From Acephala macrosclerotiorum (lineage: Eukaryota; Ascomycota; Leotiomycetes; Helotiales; Mollisiaceae), in assembly GCA_014904845.1 (NCBI GenBank), contig MU119203.1, positions 186,001-250,000 of the forward strand: a stretch of 64,000 bases of DNA, read 5' to 3'. Made by a program: the position numbers and the translations under genes. The notes below the pieces were generated by a model. That model was not told the origin of the DNA. It did no database searches and saw nothing but the letters and a program-made list of their open reading frames with translations. How positions within the stretch are numbered: position 1 is the stretch's first letter; the number at the start of each line of letters is the position of its first letter. This document shows positions 22,860 to 34,641 of this stretch, one piece after another.

Positions 22860-24309
22860 GTTGTATGTTGCGTTGAAGGTGCCCCTTTGCGACTTTCAGA
22901 TATCTTGTAGAAACCCTCGGGTTCAGACCAGCCCCTCTCTTGGTTGGGCCGAACGCGTCCCTGACACGGGACCACCAACGCGTGGTAAACTCCCAGATTT
23001 TGGCTCCACCAAGATCCTAACAGTATGACAATAACACCATAGCCAGGTTCTGCAGATGGTCGTTGATTATTGTGGTTGAAGTGGGGGTAGCGGTCGTGAA
23101 GAGGCAGTTGGATGCGTGCGGGATCTCGGATGCTGACACAAAACGAAGACGTGGTTGTCCTCTCGCAACCTGGCACCGAAGGAGGCAAGTAAGAGCAGAG
23201 ACTCAAGACGCAATATAATGAGGTTTGACGAGGTTTGGGGGAAGAGCAGGTTGATATTGCGCTGCTTGGGGAAGGTTGAACTGTGGATGGGATCTTTCGG
23301 GAACGGCCTCGCTTGCCTGCGCTAAAGTTAATCGCCTTCGCCTTCGCCCGCCACAAGAAATTCTCACCACTTGCATACGTACACCATAGTCCCTTCCGAA
23401 GGAGGCGGATCAATCTGACAACAGCACTAGAAGCGAACTTTGATTGTTTCCGATTTCTCGGAATCGAATACTTCATCGGTGTCCTCACGGCGTCAAAGGA
23501 ATGTAGGGCATAGGGTCATCAAGGTGGTACAGAGCGAACGGAAGGATTTTGCCGGCGATTTGGTGAGATTGGGATATCGTTACATTCCATATAAGAATCA
23601 TGTCTTTTGTTCAAATTGTCCATTTGCCGAAGGGAGGCCTAAGAGGGTGGTGCTTGAATGTTGTCTTCATTGATGATATAGTCGAGGAGCTTCTGCAACC
23701 TCCTATCTGAGGTTCCTATTTCTCTCAGGATCTTTAAAGACGAGAGCCTTATACAAGAAAAAGGTCAAAAAGTGGTGATATAAATTGGCTTTGAAGAGTG
23801 TTTTTACTGTTACTTCTCAGCTCTCGTGAATTGAAGTACTTAGTTCAGGTGAGCATTCATATTCTCCTAAACTATCCCGGACTGCAGATGGCTTCGAATC
23901 TCTCTGTTTGGAGCTTTAAGAAGAAAATGCTCTTTCCTCGTGCTTTCGAGTGCTACATATGTTATCAGCGAAGGGTCCACAAACTTCAATGCAAGTCCTC
24001 GATGACAAAGGTTCATTGCACACATATTGCAGTTATGTTGCAATAGCTTTTGAGAAAAGGAATGAAAGGAAAAGGGGAAGAAATTTCTCTGTATTTGGGT
24101 GGGCAGGTATGATCAGTCAATTCATTTGGTTGATGTGGGTGGTAGACGCTCCTTCCTCGAAGAGCACAAATTAAAACCGCGCTAAAACGGCCTCGCCTTG
24201 CATTTCAATTTGAATCTTCTTTCGACTTCTTTCATCTTACATCTCCATCTACAGCTAGAAGCTCTTCTCACCCTCAACTAAGATCGAAGTGGAAGCCTTT
24301 ACATTCAAG
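22860..24309. promoter_or_regulatory. divergent upstream region between CDC4 and HOP1
   Basis: 1450 bp between two divergent starts. On the minus strand a 269-codon ORF (23488-22679) overlaps the CDC4 start in another frame. On the plus side the last 100 bp before HOP1 are pyrimidine-rich (24220-24270), a usual fungal core-promoter/leader feature. No separate gene is supported. Confidence 0.45.
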
Positions 24310-26913
24310 ATGCCGACCAAGACTGGCAAGGTTAGCAAAGCTGGCAAGCGCGGCAAGACAACTGCACGCGCAACTCTACGCCCGCAAACATTGATGCACA
24401 GGCCGTATACAGAGACCAAGCTCGACGTCCAGCACAGTACTCAGCTGGCCCAGACAGCCGTTGCTGCTATTGTGAGCTTTCCTCGACATTGGTGTCTATG
24501 ATTACCTCTGCTGACTTTCTGCTCAACAGTTCTTTGAGATAGTTTGGGTTAGGTTAGTGGTCCCTTCCTTGTCTGAAGCCTAGTGTTGACGGACCTTCAG
24601 GAAAGTTTTTCAAGAGCATGGTTGGCAGAATCGAGCATATCATCCTAATGACCCAAACAATTCGTACGATGCATATGTTCAAGGAAGTGACTTCGTGCTT
24701 CCCACGCCAAATGACCTTCACTACTGGCATGTCCCAAACCGCGGCGAGGACGAACGCGTAGATAAGCTTATGAACTGCCTTGTATGCCTTCCTGACTTCC
24801 TTTGATATCTTTCGATCTGTAACTGATCAATTTCGAAGGAATCCTGTGCCAAGGAGCCGATCGAGAAAGGATACCTCCAAAAGCTTCAGTTGTGCTTCCA
24901 CACAATTGACGGAGACTTGGTGTCTGAAGAAAATCTCATCGAGTCATACTCCTTGACGTTCAAATATGAGAATGGTGTTACCTCTTCCCAGCTCAGCAGA
25001 CGAGTCAAAAATGCACAAGCAGAGGAGATTGACACCCTGGTTCTTTCTGAAGGTCGGCAAAGACTCATTGACATGGCAAACAAGCTTTTCGAGTGTATCT
25101 ACAAGAGTGACAGATATGGCAGACTGAAGCAGTACCCATTACCTAGCAAGTCACTTCCTTAAATTGCTACCTCCAGCAGCTAATGCCTGTGCAATAGCCC
25201 AGTTTCGTTTGAACTTACTGGCCGAATACAATGATTCAGCTCCAGATGGCTACCAGCCAGCCTACTTCAAACCTGGAGACGCTGCCACGGTCGCTCTACT
25301 TAGTTTGTGCAACAGTGATAATGAACACACAATGGAGACGGACTATCATAGGTAAGCTGCTTCGACCATTCCCTAAAGAGACCGTAAGTTAATCTGGTCC
25401 AGAGTCTCCGTTGGACTTCTTCTACCAGGCTCCACGGACTCTCCAGCACGCAGGCAGGAGAGAACAATCAATGACACCGATGTTGCAGCTTCCTCCAGCT
25501 TCTTTCTATCGCCTCCGCTTAATCGAGAAGACTCCACATACCGCTCACTCCAACATTCCCACAGTGCCCACCTTTCATCAGACGTCGGAGATGGTGGAAC
25601 GCAGCGCGAAGCTGTGCATCAATTGAGAAACATGGTAAACATTCATTCTTCTCAATTCATGTCTACATGTTGACCTTCCTTACGAAACAGGGTTTCTTCA
25701 GGGTCCCAAACGCTGCCACTCAAGATACTCAACGCCTCAAACAGCAATACCCAGCGCTCGCTCGCCAGTCCACAGAAGCTCGTCAAGAGTTTTTGAGAGA
25801 CATCAATGCCCCTCCGTACACCCAGTACATCTTGGATCATTTGACTAGGCGCCTCATGGAACGTGCAGAAAGTGTTAGAGGTGACGACCTAGATGGTCCT
25901 CAGCGTACCCAACATGAAGGTGATATTGCTGTTAACTGCGAGTGTGGATGTCAAGGTGATGGCGGAGACATGGTTAGAACAAGGATTCTACCCCACACAC
26001 ATTGTTTCATACTGACAAATGCAGATATACTGTGCAGAATGCCAACAGCTTCAACACGCAGAATGTTATGGGTACCTAGATGATGAAAAACCCTCGAACC
26101 ACATCTGCTATAGCTGTCTGGCCGACTTGTATCCAGAGGAGAAGCCTCAATTGGTCATTGTCGCTAACCTTTGCATTGAACGTCTCGCCCTACGATTTCT
26201 TCGTGATAAAGGTATCGCGGTTGCCTGCCAAGACCTTGCTGATTACTTAGGTGAGGATGAAAGCTCTGTAGACTGATGCTTGACTTGAAGCTGAACAATC
26301 CTTAGGTCGCAGCCTTGAGTCAACGGACGAAGTCATCGATGCGTTGGCGGGTATTGGACTAGTTCAGAAGTACAACAAGAAGCCCCGAAGTTCGATGGTC
26401 AAATACCTTGGCAGAGACGAGACCCTTCGTGAGGAATACTTCCGACCACAACGATTTATCAACAATCTTGTTCGTATCCCAGAAAATTGCAGAGGCCCTG
26501 CTTCGTTATAAGATATTGACCGTGCATAGTTCGCACTTCCCAGTGTTTTGTCCACAAATAATTTTCTAGGGCCCGAGAACGGTCGTAGGAGAATTGTTAC
26601 TCCCGTAACTGCCTCTTCTACCCTAGGTCCTGAAGACCCCGTTTCTTCTACGGTTGACGCAAGCGAACGACAATTATACGATGATACGACGCAAGGAAAG
26701 CCTAGTTCTCAGTCGAAATGCTCAACACCTCGAGGCGTTGAACTTCTTCACCTGCAGAACATTGCGCGCCACGGTCTGAATCTCAACGGTAACGAGAATG
26801 GCACGTCTGCAACAAAGCGCTTTGCAGAGCTTGGTTCACCTGTTGGGGCCGTCAAGCGTGTAAGAACTTCTCGAGCTAGCCCCATGCTGTTCGATTCCTC
26901 GATTCCGAAATGA
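24310..26913 (+). CDS. HOP1: meiotic chromosome-axis protein Hop1 (HORMA, PHD finger, winged helix)
   Basis: Ten exons: 24310-24471, 24530-24552, 24601-24781, 24839-25145, 25198-25351, 25403-25634, 25691-25972, 26025-26250, 26306-26473, 26570-26913; 692 residues. The HORMA domain (about 40-275) has AQTAVAAIFFEIVWVR, YAYVQGSD-like core and YNDSAPDGYQPAYF. A PHD-type zinc finger (about 438-483) reads CECGCQGDGGDMIYCAECQ...HAECYG...CYSC. A winged helix (about 500-550) follows with ALRFLRDKGIAVACQDLADYLG. This HORMA-PHD-wHTH layout is the chromatin-binding form of Hop1/HORMAD. Known role: binds Red1-type axis cores and promotes meiotic double-strand breaks and inter-homologue repair. Intron 4 (25146-25197) must use a GC donor (GCAAGT). 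The last intron's donor (GTATCC at 26474) is the least certain junction. A 23-nt second exon is easy to miss. Confidence 0.9.
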
Positions 26914-28672
26914 TCCAATAAATGCCAGTCTTGAAGAGAGATGGCCTTGAGTGTTGGTGGAGGTCCACACAGAATACCGCGAAGTGCTCTCGCGAAGCTT
27001 ATTTTTGGGGCTGAAATTTGACAGAAATTGCTTGTTGCAAAAGAGAGCTATTCTGATATGAGGGATGACATCGCAGTACAGTAGCTGAATATTGGAAGAT
27101 GTACTGTACAAAAGATTCAAAGAAGATATGCTCAGTTGCTCAGGAGTCTACTTTCTACCAGCATTTGTGACTAGTCATTGTCCCTTGTTTGTTGATGTTG
27201 AAGGTTTCTGCCTAGTTCGCGAAGTCTTGATCTCTACCCCACATTAGAATCGGTAGCAATTAATATCGGCTTCCGGGAGTCTGGTTCAATACGCCTCTCG
27301 CGCTCCCACGCGTCATTGAGTCATACAAGCGGCATATTCGAGATTTGAGTTCGCCATCAGCTCTTTCCTGGGACGGAATCACGATCTTTCGTGACGGCAC
27401 CTGTTTGGATGTGGCTTGGCTTCGTCATGTGCCGAGCTGGGTCGACCGGACGAATCGAAGGCCTTCATTTCCACCGATTTGCTTGTCCCTGCTAGCCAGG
27501 GACAAGCCAGGGAACCAAGAAATAGCCTTGAGTGCGAGATATGCACACTACGGAAGAATAATTGATAGTTTTATACTGCAACGAGGGTCACCCGACTCGA
27601 TATTCGACACCTTTCACTTCTCGTGCGCGGCCTCGGCAAAGGTTGCCACGGAAACTTGCTTTTTAAAGGGCGGTAAGACTTCTTCGATGCATCGAAAAGG
27701 GGAAACATGTCGCAGATGGGGAGTTTTGAGATGAAAGCATGTCTGAAAGTGCCGAGCAAACCGAATAAATACACTTGCCCTAACTTCCTTAGGCTAAGAA
27801 CCAGGGGCCGAAAGTGAAGCTCGATCGATGGTATCGCCAAATCACGCATCGGATTGGTCTCCGCTGCTCTTTCCGCTGGCAAAATGATAGCCTGTGGCGT
27901 CGGCTCTGTGCATCTGAACCAGGGACATTTCTTCGATGCTGGCGATTTCGTTGCTGCTGCTGCGACTGCCCGGTTGTTTGTTGGCTTTCCCTCCCTCTCG
28001 TGTGCTGACCGCCATCGACCTTCCCCAAATGTGCCGATGGATTTCTGACGCTCCCTGGGACTCGCACCTCTCAGAGCGCCTCGTTCTGAATCGCAAACAC
28101 TCGCGATGGTTACGTGCAGGGTGGGACCACGTCGATCAAGGGTCGACGCCCGCAAGATCCCTGAGTCGTGCTGGCTCGAATTTGATTGACACTAACGAAA
28201 ATGAGGAACATAGGCTAAGGGCCACGAGCCACAGACCCTCCGAATTGTCCAATGACTGTGCCAAAAAGAAACTCATTTCTCCTTCAGGCCAGATGAAATA
28301 TGCCCGAGCGTACTGTCAAATACAATGATATTCGTCCTCGTTCCTGTTTCTGCTGTCCCTGCGTGCGCCGTGTTCTGCATCGACTTATTATAGGAATGAG
28401 AGAGCTGGATGAGAACTTCGACAACAGCGCCCACAGTTGAAACGTCAACCACGGCTCCTTTCGACCCCGCTGCGGAGATAACTTAGACAGCTTCGAAACG
28501 CTCCCCTCCATTCTCGATTAGCCACCGAACGATGTCTCGGTGAGACTTCCAAACCTTGTAGTCGACCATCCTGTGCAGACAGGTCATAATTTGAACCTCC
28601 AGACCTTCACACGTCGAAGCGTCCACCTGGCTGCTCGACATCTTCCGCTACGGCTTGAGACTGTCGGAAGCG
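26914..28672. other. gene-free intergenic region
   Basis: About 1.76 kb. A 194-codon minus-strand ORF (28155-27571) and several shorter ones overlap each other on both strands, as GC-richer DNA gives by chance; none has a domain or splice continuity. It includes the promoter and leader of the next gene. Confidence 0.5.
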
Positions 28673-30967
28673 ATGGGTCGAACGTCCAAGTTCTCCTTTC
28701 CAATACCTGGGCGCAAGCATACGAGTACAACAGGGAAAGAGGAACTGCCAGCAAAGTCGTCATCGAGTGCTCGGGGCAATAATCTTTCAAAGGCGCAACG
28801 AATTCTTGGGACGGATAACGACCTCAATATCGACTCTCCTATTCGCGATGATGACCATCCATGGAAGTACCCAGGCTCCCGATCGAGTGGGATGAGCATC
28901 TCAATTTCGGAATCCACACAGTCGACAAACGAGAGTGGGAGTATTCATGAGCATCAGACGGATCAATGGGATCGTGAATCTGGCGTCTTTCCCAGAAATC
29001 CGCGACTATACAGGAAAGCTTCGTCTACTTTACTCGGCCAACGGATAGGAGATGATGGGCTGACATCGACATCGAGCGTTAGTGGGCGTCTCAGAAGTGA
29101 AGACTCGTCTTCTACTTTGAAGTCCTACTACGATAGGCAGAAGTCACCATTGTCAATATCACAGCAGACTTCGGCATCTTCTGCACGGGATTTAGCTCTG
29201 AGAAAAGGCTATCCGCCAGTCATCCAGAGAAGTCCGTTATTGCAGGTTGAATCAACTCTTGATCCTTTCGATGCTCAATTTTCTGGGAAGGGCGGATATG
29301 CTGAGCAGAATGCTGCTGCAGAGTCGTTGGAGAAGGCTTCGAGGAAGAAGCCGGCACGATTGGATTTGTCCATGTTATTCCCGCGATCAAAACGGCCGGG
29401 TTCAATGACTCCTTCGCCATCATCAGTATCTACGAATGCCTCTCGAGACACAACGACAAATTCGGAGTCTGGGCGTCGGAAGCTAAAAAAATCGCATTCC
29501 AAGGAGTCAATACAGTCACAGAAGCACAGCATACGTTCCACCAAGTCCCACGATCCACAACAACGTCAGACAAACGGCACTCTTCTCCAGGTATACGACC
29601 ACTACGAGCACATGCCAGTCCGTCCACCGCATATGGACAGAATACCAGAGTCATGCGTGTACGAGTCCAACAGTTCAAGAGACCAGCTGGAACGCCAACC
29701 TGGCTTGAATCGGTCTTCAAATACAAAAACGAATCGAGAATCTTATTCGAATTCAAACTCGTCCGAGCACCAACCTTTCTCTTGGAAAAACTTACGCGCG
29801 AGTATGATATCGCCACCATGGGAGTCGTCAAGTGCAGCTAGCATCTCGAGCAGAAATACGAAAACATCACGGCAAACCAATGGTAGCGTCCTCTCCAACT
29901 CTGATCTACAAGAGAAGAGCGTTTTGTCGTTATCATCTGATTCGGAGGATGATGATCTGGATCCGCCAGCAATCCAGTCTCCAAATTCCGCTCAGCACAC
30001 CAGTCATCAGCCGTCAGACAACCTGAGAGCGTCTCGTTCAACCAACCACCAACAACAACAGTCGCAGCAACAACCGGGTGGCCTGACAGTGAGAAGACAA
30101 AGCAAGAAGGTTTCAAAAAATTTGGAGGTTCCTGTGGCAAGGTCAAATTCTCGAATGTTATACGCACAACCCGAAAAGGAAAATGTAAGCCCCCCATCAG
30201 CTCCGAGAGCCCAACGACAATCGAGTCATAAGGAGAAGAGAGTTTCGAGGGCGTCCTCATCTGTCAAATCTGAGAGGTCGATACAGCAGCCTACACCGCC
30301 TTTATCACCCACAGCCATGGAATTTAGGCAGACTTCGGAAAGGAGCAGCCGGTTCATGGCCGTGACGAAACAAGAGGAGGCTCTGCTGGAGGCCCTGCGA
30401 CAAAAACGAGCTCGTATGAGGGAGGAGATCATTGAAGAACATGAGACTGCCAAATCGCCATCACCACCTCGAATACCGACAAGGATCGCTTCGAGGGCAT
30501 CGGGAGCCTCTTCTGTCAGCACGATCCGCGGCCCTCGTAGCAGTGGCAAACAGAAAGGGGAGATTCTCCTGTACCTTAATACACCCACATCAGAAACTCA
30601 CCAAATCGATACTGCGGAGCCTTCTCCGGACTTGAGCATGCGAGATTTTGGACTTTCGTATGGAGAGTCCGACGAAGACTCCACTCCGCGAACGTCCTGG
30701 GCACCTCCAAAAAGAGGTCAGCCAAGACCCGACTCTCTGGTCTCGCCCCAACCTCAATTCGATCGCTTTTCTCCAAAGACTCCGCCATCAGCAGCGAGGC
30801 TTTCTGCAGTCGGCGGTGGTATTGGGGGATTCAAAGAGGGTCGCTCGGCATCACAGAAGAAGCGAAGTACCGGCGTCCGGTTTGTTGATGGTCATGATTC
30901 GAGATTAGTTAATGCCCAGGATTTTCTTCTAGATGAGGATGAAAGCGAGGTTCTATGGCGTTTGTAA
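28673..30967 (+). CDS. large disordered fungal protein of unknown function
   Basis: Single exon, 764 residues from the ATG at 28673 (the frame extends 18 nt upstream but only from a TTG). The conserved-looking N-terminus GRTSKFSFPIPGRK suggests a true start and recurs in filamentous ascomycete proteins as I recall. Most of the chain is Ser/Arg/Gln/Pro rich and likely disordered, with a Gln tract near 455-470. The one helical element is TKQEEALLEALRQKRARMREEIIEEHE (split here: TKQEEALLEALRQK at about 570, then RARMREEIIEEHE). The C-terminus has VRFVDGHDSRLVNAQDFLLDEDES. No enzyme motif. It may be a scaffold or cell-polarity-type protein, but I have no support for a function. Confidence 0.85.
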   Translation: MGRTSKFSFPIPGRKHTSTTGKEELPAKSSSSARGNNLSKAQRILGTDNDLNIDSPIRDDDHPWKYPGSRSSGMSISISESTQSTNESGSIHEHQTDQWDRESGVFPRNPRLYRKASSTLLGQRIGDDGLTSTSSVSGRLRSEDSSSTLKSYYDRQKSPLSISQQTSASSARDLALRKGYPPVIQRSPLLQVESTLDPFDAQFSGKGGYAEQNAAAESLEKASRKKPARLDLSMLFPRSKRPGSMTPSPSSVSTNASRDTTTNSESGRRKLKKSHSKESIQSQKHSIRSTKSHDPQQRQTNGTLLQVYDHYEHMPVRPPHMDRIPESCVYESNSSRDQLERQPGLNRSSNTKTNRESYSNSNSSEHQPFSWKNLRASMISPPWESSSAASISSRNTKTSRQTNGSVLSNSDLQEKSVLSLSSDSEDDDLDPPAIQSPNSAQHTSHQPSDNLRASRSTNHQQQQSQQQPGGLTVRRQSKKVSKNLEVPVARSNSRMLYAQPEKENVSPPSAPRAQRQSSHKEKRVSRASSSVKSERSIQQPTPPLSPTAMEFRQTSERSSRFMAVTKQEEALLEALRQKRARMREEIIEEHETAKSPSPPRIPTRIASRASGASSVSTIRGPRSSGKQKGEILLYLNTPTSETHQIDTAEPSPDLSMRDFGLSYGESDEDSTPRTSWAPPKRGQPRPDSLVSPQPQFDRFSPKTPPSAARLSAVGGGIGGFKEGRSASQKKRSTGVRFVDGHDSRLVNAQDFLLDEDESEVLWRL

Positions 30968-32186
30968 AAATAATATAGCGGAGGATCTTCTTTGTCAGTT
31001 CCATTTATCTCGGTTGTATAGCGTTGCTGCATTTTATACCCATATGTTCATATGTTGGTTGGACTTTAGCGGGTTTTCATGAGGCTGGGTTGGGTTAGGT
31101 TGCATATCGGCCAGGGAAATAGGGGGAGGGTCGGGAGGATATGTCTTGGTGAAAGACGGCATACATATTAATTTTTTACTGGCATCTTATACCCCATACT
31201 CTAAACAGCTACATAATAAACTACTCTACCTAGCGAGGCAAACTCCAAGTTGATCAGAGTGAGTTACTAGCACAGCACGTGATGCGTGCACAAGTTCGCC
31301 ACCTATTCTGGGTTCTGAAACATGTCTTGAGCTTAATTGGGCTGTTTCATATTCTTTAGTCAAGAACATGCTTCTCTGAAGCTTCTCCGCAATGTTCTAT
31401 CATACTGCAATTTCAGGGAGGTGAGCTGGAGCGAGCTGGTTCACAAGCAGATGGCGTTCTGGGGTAAGCCAAGAATTTGACAGCTGACTCGACTCTTCAC
31501 TCCTTTATGATGTCTCGTGAGCATCTGTCTAACCACCTAAACATGTTAGACCGCCACACTGGTTGAATCAAAGTAGTCATGAGTCTGAATGCTGGTGAAC
31601 GGTATTGGACCACGTAGAAAAGAAGCTGCAGCAATAAGGTGGACCGGACTCGATGCATCCATGTGTGATGATCACAGGCGTTTCGAACTTTCGAATCGCT
31701 AGCTAGATCAGACCGAAACTTCCCTTGTTCTGAAGGTGAAAGAGTTTTTCTCGTCCTGGTCCCTCGATTTTTCATCGCAAAGTTTGTCCATTTTCAAAGT
31801 GTGTTGCGGCTTCGTTCTTCAAAAAGCAATACAGGAAGAAGGACTAAAACCTCCACCTCGACCGCGAACTCCTTTTCTCGCGTCACACAAGGATCGCTTC
31901 TAGGCATCGCCAAGTGTCAGCCACACGATTGATTGGGCGCTTTCGTATTACCCCAGTGCGCGCGATCGTTAGTTTTAGTGCTGGCTCGAATAGGAAGCAA
32001 AGTCACCGACGACACATTTTCTCACTGTTCTTTTCCTTTACACCGCCAGCCTGCACAGAGGGCATTGCTTGGGTTGCATTTGCATATTCTTCGCTCTCTT
32101 CAAGACGTTCTGCGAGTCTGCGAGGGCCTTCATCAACGAGAAAAGCTGCGATTGGGATAGGCGCCTCGAGGGCAAAGGGGTAGAAG
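30968..32186. other. intergenic region
   Basis: No gene seen in 1.2 kb. It begins with the 3' untranslated region of the disordered-protein gene and ends with the leader of the nucleotide-sugar transporter gene. The 92-codon minus ORF at 31775-31497 has no feature. Confidence 0.5.
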
Positions 32187-33833
32187 ATGGACGCGCTAGG
32201 GAAGACGCCCAACGTGATGGGCGTACCTATGAAGCATGTTTCTCTTATTACTGTAAGAGCAGACACGCAGATGTTTCTATGGGAAAGGGCAGTGCTAATT
32301 GTCTGCAGCTTACCTTTCAAAATTCCGCCCTTATACTGGTATGTACTGGCATTGACATCATATGTCTTACATCCGCTTCGCAGAGAGGAGAACTGCGAGA
32401 TTGAAGGCACGTAAGTTGACAAAGGATAGATTATGCACTATTCTCGGATAATGCCTCCTGTTGGCGGACATCGATACTTCACATCAACCGCCGTTTTCCT
32501 CAACGAAGTCATTAAATTGGCTGTTTCTCTCACGATCGCCCTGTATGATATATCTTCAACGTTACCACAACAAACACCCGCGACAGTCCTTTTCGAACAA
32601 TTGTATAATTCCGTTTTCTCGGGCGATGGATGGAAACTGGCCATCCCCGCGACGCTGTATACACTCCAGAATTCTCTACAATATGTTGCAGTCAGCAACT
32701 TGGACGCGGTCCATTTTCAAATTCTATACCAGCTGAAGGTAGGCAGGAGAATGTTTAGCGGATGAAGAAATTTGGCTGACCATAACAGATCCTTACGACA
32801 GCTATTTTCAGTGTAACGATGCTTGGACGAACACTTTCACCGAAGAGATGGGTAGCGCTGGTTCTTCTGACGATTGGTGTGGCTATTGTGCAAATGCCTT
32901 CAGGCGACCATTCGGTATATGCTCCTATGAAGGATGCAAACTCGAGATTCTTCTTTCCGCGGTCTTTCCACGAGCTGGGGAACATTGGTGGTGGGGTGCA
33001 GGAGGTTGCTAGGGAGCTGACCAAGCGCGGCATTGAGGGGCTTTCTCAAGGACTGTCTAAGCGTTCTGCGACTTACGAAGGTATTCAAGAGGACCTGGGA
33101 CTCGTCAAACCCATCATGAACTACTCAATGGGATTGTTCGCGGTGCTGGTGGCAGCTGTCATTTCTGGTCTTACAGGGGTATATTTCGAGAAGGTGCTGA
33201 AGGAGTCAACACAGCATGTCACGGTCTGGACCAGGAACGTGCAGCTCTCGTTCTACTCTCTCTTTCCGGCCTTGATCATTGGAGTCATTTTCAAGGATGG
33301 AGAGGAAATTGCCAAGAATGGGTTCTTTGAGGGATACAACGCTGTTGTGTGGACAGCTATTGTGTTCCAAGCTATTGGCGGTGTTTTGGTGGCTATGTGC
33401 ATCAACTACGCTGATAATATTGCCAAGAATTTTGCTACTTCGATCAGCATAATTATCAGCATTTTGTTCAGCGTTTGGTTCTTCGACTTCCAGGTCTCTT
33501 GGAACGTAAGTTATTTCTCTACGACCCACCAATGAATCTCTTGCTAATTCTCTATAGTTCGTGATTGGCACCGCAGTTGTCATCTACGCCACATACCTCT
33601 ACAGCACCCAAGAGAAGAGAAGGAACCGACCACCGCCAATCAACATTGCAAGCTACGAGAAAACGACAATAGACAACGGCTACACACCAAGATTCGAGGA
33701 GAACAAGTCATCTCTGCTAGACCCACTTGAAACCGTTCGAACTGCAGCACTATCGACATCGAGGCCAGCTTCACCACTACGACACCATTCACGAGTAGGA
33801 TCGTCAAGAGGAAAGATAAAGCGAGACGATTGA
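32187..33833 (+). CDS. Golgi/ER nucleotide-sugar transporter (UDP-galactose / UDP-GlcNAc type)
   Basis: Five exons, 32187-32252, 32309-32338, 32430-32738, 32789-33505 and 33558-33833, give 465 residues. All junctions are phase 0, as is common in this family. The SLC35A signatures are clear: KHVSLIT-LTFQNSALIL opening helix, HYSR, [44 protein letters not shown] (two adjacent blocks), LSPKRWVALVLLTIGVAIVQ, GVYFEKVLK, VWTRNVQLS and a C-terminal YADNIAKNFATSISII helix. About ten membrane helices are expected. Fungal relatives (S. pombe Gms1) import UDP-galactose or UDP-GlcNAc into the Golgi lumen in exchange for UMP for glycan synthesis. Relative to the family there is a long lumenal or cytosolic loop (~residues 175-225) and a basic 90-residue tail. 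Substrate is inferred. Confidence 0.92.
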
Positions 33834-34641
33834 ACGAACATGAACATACGAGCATCAGAGACTGTGTAATATTATACATGCTGTGGGACTAAGAACGGTG
33901 TGCTCAAGCACGAATCACGGTTTTGCAAATTCACACGGAAAAAATGGATTGGGAACGGAAAAGGATATTTCGGCACGGCATGAACTGAACGGTGATTTTC
34001 CATGTCGAGTGCTGGTTAGCGTGCATGCATGATTTTAGGCGTTACGAAGGTTGATGAAAGAGCTCTCTGGTGTTTATAGGCGGCAAGCTGGCAAGACAGA
34101 TTTGGGATAGCATTGCTGCCAGTGGGTGGGATATGGCGTATCATCTTGAGCGTGATGGTGAAGACATCACGACGGCGTAGATCAAAGTAGGTGAATGAAG
34201 AGTTCCAGAACCGTTCGTTTCGCACTTCTTGCTTTTATGCTTTAGAATTATTTGCTTGTAACGTTGAGGGTGCAGGATCTAGCTTGAAGTAAAAGCCATC
34301 TCCAACTTAACTTGAAATTCTGTGACTTTAACAAAATGTAGGAATCAAGCAGTACTCGAGGATCGGAAATTAAGCTTCTAGAATCTCGAGCATTCGCCTG
34401 CCTATGACATTTCTCTCTTCATTTCCGGTGTCAAGACTCGATACCATTGTGCCTTAGTTCAGGCATTTAATGTCATGCAAAACCGACACCTTTTGAATTC
34501 TTTGCTAGTCCTGACATTTGTGCTCATTACAAGCACTAAGCAAACATGAAATTCTTCCGCATTGTGGGGATTTTATATCGTGCTCCTGCTCTACATTTGG
34601 GGTGAAGTGTTTACTTGGAGGTGCAGATATTAGAAATTCCA
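33834..34641. other. 3' region of transporter gene, no gene
   Basis: Nothing coding is supported. AT-rich with short ORFs only. It leads into the degenerate tandem repeat array. Confidence 0.5.

Noticed and set aside
27571..28155. 194-codon minus-strand ORF
   Set aside because: No motif, rich in Arg/Ser/Pro as random GC-richer DNA gives, overlapped by several ORFs of similar length on both strands, no splice partners.
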